Source: JAWLGW01 sp964569055
GTDB taxonomy: Bacteria; Planctomycetota; J058
Assembly: GCA_964569055.1 (NCBI GenBank)
Contig: CAZMSZ010000381.1
Location: forward strand, 1-7,166
DNA: 7,166 nucleotides
Direction: 5' to 3'
Shown: positions 5,816 through 7,166 of the stretch, piece by piece
Position numbering within the stretch: position 1 is the first letter of the stretch
How the letters are laid out: each line of letters starts with the position of its first letter
The notes under the pieces: generated by a model
What the model was told of the DNA's origin: nothing
Databases searched by the model: none
The model's input: the letters and a program-made list of their open reading frames with translations, nothing else
Made by a program: the position numbers and the translations under genes

Positions 5816-7069
5816 GTGACCGACGCCCCCGAGGCCGACCCGACCGCCAAGCTTCTCACGGCCGGACAGCGCCTGGGCGAGTGGGTGCTCGAGGCGCCGC
5901 TCGGGCGCGGCAGCTACGCCGAGGTGTGGCGCGCCCGCCACAACGCCCTCCCCGATCGGCGCGCGGCGATCAAGGTGCCGCACGACCCGGCCTACGCGGC
6001 GCTCCTCCGCAGCGAGGGCGTCCTCCAGCGGCGGGTCGAGGGCGAGCACGTGGTGCGGGTGCAGGGCCTCGACCCCGAGCACGACCCGCCCTACCTCGTG
6101 GTCGACCTCCTGGAGGGCGGCACCCTGCGCGAGCGGATCGAGGCGGGACCGATCCCGCCGGCCGACGCGCTGCGCCTGCTCGACGAGCTCGCCCGCGGGC
6201 TCGAGGCGGCGCGCGAGCTGGGCGTGGTGGACCGCGACCTCAAGCCCGAGAACGTGCTGCTCGACGCCCAGGGCCGGGCCCACGTGGCCGACTTCGGCCT
6301 CGGGCTCGCGGGCGCCAACGCCGCCGAGCTGCTCGACGCCAGCCTCGCCTCGGGCGACCACCAGGCGCTCGCCGGCACGCTGCGCTACATGGCGCCCGAG
6401 CAGCGCGAGCCGGGCGAGACGGTCGACGGGCGCGCGGACCTCTACGCCCTGGGCGTGATCCTGTTCGAGCTCCTCACCGCCGAGGCCCCCTGCGGAGGCG
6501 AGCTCCCGTCCGACGTGCTCCCCGGGCTCGCGCCCCGCCTCGACGAGCTCTACCGCCGGCTGTGCGCGCGCCTCCCGGCCCGGATCGCGAGCGCCGCGGC
6601 CCTGCGCGCCGAGCTCGCCGCGCTGCGCGCCGCCCCCCCGGCCACGCCCCCCGACCCCGCCCTCGCGGGCGCCGCCCGCGGAGTCGAGGTGCCGGCCGGG
6701 CTGCCCGTCCGCGCCTTCGCGCTCCTGATCGACCTCGCCCCGTTCCTGTGGCTCGGCGTCATACCGCGGTTCGGCCGCGGCCTCGGCCTGGTCGGCCTGG
6801 TGGCCCTGTTCGTGATCTACGACCTCGTGGCCGTGGCGATCCGCGGTCGCACGGTCGGAAAGTGGCTGGCCGGGCTGCGGATCACGCGCACCGACGGCGC
6901 GCCGCTCGACCCCGCCCAGGCGATCCAGCGCGAGGCGTTCCGCCTGCTGGCCTTCGCCACCTTCGGCCTGACCGCGCTGCCGCTCCTGGGCGGCTGGGCG
7001 CCGCTCCACGACGCGCTCGCGGGAACCCGGGTCGTCCACCAGGGCCCGCCGCGGCGGGAGCCGGAGTAG
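5816..7069 (+). CDS. Membrane-anchored Ser/Thr protein kinase with C-terminal RDD domain; DRD instead of HRD
   Basis: This 417-residue protein joins a Hanks-type kinase (about 21-272) to an RDD membrane domain (about 291-410), so the kinase should face the cytosol at the inner membrane. Kinase motifs are present in order: glycine loop LGRGSYAEVW (29-38), lysine K53, a helix-C glutamate near E67, catalytic loop DRDLKPEN (139-146) with D141, K143 and N146, DFG (159-161), GTLRYMAPE (187-195) and D208. The usual HRD histidine is Asp139. The C-lobe after residue 220 looks short. The RDD part shows R299 and D306 in the first hydrophobic helix (297-316), a second helix at about 322-342, GKWLAGLRI (348-356), a third hydrophobic stretch (372-393) and HDALAGTRVV (398-407) with D399. 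The GTG start was chosen because upstream codons overlap the divergent gene and its promoter, and the glycine loop follows about 28 residues later. The substrate is unknown. It could be an active kinase or a regulated scaffold; the other catalytic residues favour activity. Confidence 0.92.
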   Translation: MTDAPEADPTAKLLTAGQRLGEWVLEAPLGRGSYAEVWRARHNALPDRRAAIKVPHDPAYAALLRSEGVLQRRVEGEHVVRVQGLDPEHDPPYLVVDLLEGGTLRERIEAGPIPPADALRLLDELARGLEAARELGVVDRDLKPENVLLDAQGRAHVADFGLGLAGANAAELLDASLASGDHQALAGTLRYMAPEQREPGETVDGRADLYALGVILFELLTAEAPCGGELPSDVLPGLAPRLDELYRRLCARLPARIASAAALRAELAALRAAPPATPPDPALAGAARGVEVPAGLPVRAFALLIDLAPFLWLGVIPRFGRGLGLVGLVALFVIYDLVAVAIRGRTVGKWLAGLRITRTDGAPLDPAQAIQREAFRLLAFATFGLTALPLLGGWAPLHDALAGTRVVHQGPPRREPE

Positions 7070-7084
7070 CGGGCGGGGCGCCCG
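7070..7084 (+). terminator. Possible terminator hairpin directly behind the kinase-RDD stop codon
   Basis: CGGGCG, loop GGG, then CGCCCG forms a perfect 6-bp all-GC stem beginning at the base after the TAG. The downstream sequence is not T-rich, so it may act only as a weak or factor-dependent terminator, or as a 3'-end stabiliser. A further weak stem (TCAGC/GCTGA, 7126-7141) lies downstream. No gene is visible from here to the window end. Confidence 0.35.
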
Positions 7085-7150
7085 GTTCGCAGTCGACCGC
7101 CATCGGAGAGCTGTCGCTGGCGAGCTCAGCTCCTTGGCTGAAGAACTGAC

Positions 7151-7166
7151 CGCCAAGAGCGCCAAG
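7151..7166. repeat. 9-bp-period tandem repeat, two CGCCAAG units, cut by right edge
   Basis: Two identical CGCCAAG units start at 7151 and 7160, 9 bp apart, separated by AG. On the minus strand this reads CTTGGCG-CT-CTTGGCG-GT, the same unit-plus-dinucleotide plan as the array at 5-29. It lies about 80 bp behind the kinase-RDD gene and runs into the window end, so its true length is unknown. Confidence 0.5.

Noticed and set aside
5741..7165. Minus-strand extension of the CPWCG gene to 575 residues
   Set aside because: The extra 475 residues are antisense to the kinase-RDD gene and cross its promoter. The ATG at 5740 gives a coherent protein with its own -10 element.

Overview
The window is a short stretch of a very GC-rich bacterial chromosome. 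GC-ending codons dominate, and long open frames appear antisense to every real gene as a side effect. Four protein genes fill almost all of it: a bubblegum-type long-chain acyl-CoA synthetase (minus), a large soluble hybrid histidine kinase (plus), a small CPWCG protein of unknown function (minus), and a Ser/Thr protein kinase fused to an RDD membrane domain (plus). This mix of a multi-PAS hybrid kinase, an RDD-tethered Hanks-type kinase and an ACSBG-like synthetase suits a large-genome signalling-rich lineage such as Myxococcota or Planctomycetota. That placement is inference; no rRNA or marker gene is present. I see no tRNA, rRNA, CRISPR array, insertion sequence, phage gene or origin.

Layout. 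Bases 1-84 are the 3' flank of the synthetase and hold a 9-bp-period degenerate repeat (5-29). The synthetase (85-1866, minus) and the hybrid kinase (2087-5410, plus) are divergent around a 220-bp intergenic region. That region carries a plausible sigma-70-type promoter for the hybrid kinase, and both genes have strong Shine-Dalgarno sequences. The hybrid kinase converges on the small gene (5438-5740, minus) with a 27-bp gap containing a perfect 14-bp GC palindrome. The small gene and the kinase-RDD gene (5816-7069, plus) are divergent across only 75 bp. Both have a TAnnnT hexamer exactly 6 nt before the start codon and no usable Shine-Dalgarno sequence, which is the arrangement expected of leaderless transcripts. 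After the last gene come a GC-rich hairpin directly behind the stop codon and, at the edge, two units of the same 9-bp-period repeat type seen at the left edge.

How the genes may work together. No adjacent genes are co-directional, so there is no operon. The synthetase is metabolic (fatty acid activation). The hybrid kinase is a cytosolic sensor with four PAS domains, a HisKA/HATPase core and two receiver domains; its output partner is not in the window. The kinase-RDD protein would be membrane-anchored. Its catalytic loop reads DRD instead of HRD. The small CPWCG protein shares its short divergent promoter region, so the two could be co-regulated, but nothing in the sequence proves a functional link. 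I did not find a clearly new multi-gene system. The most unusual signals are the paired leaderless-type promoters, the DRD kinase-RDD fusion with its uncharacterised neighbour, and the matching 9-bp-period repeats behind both outer genes.
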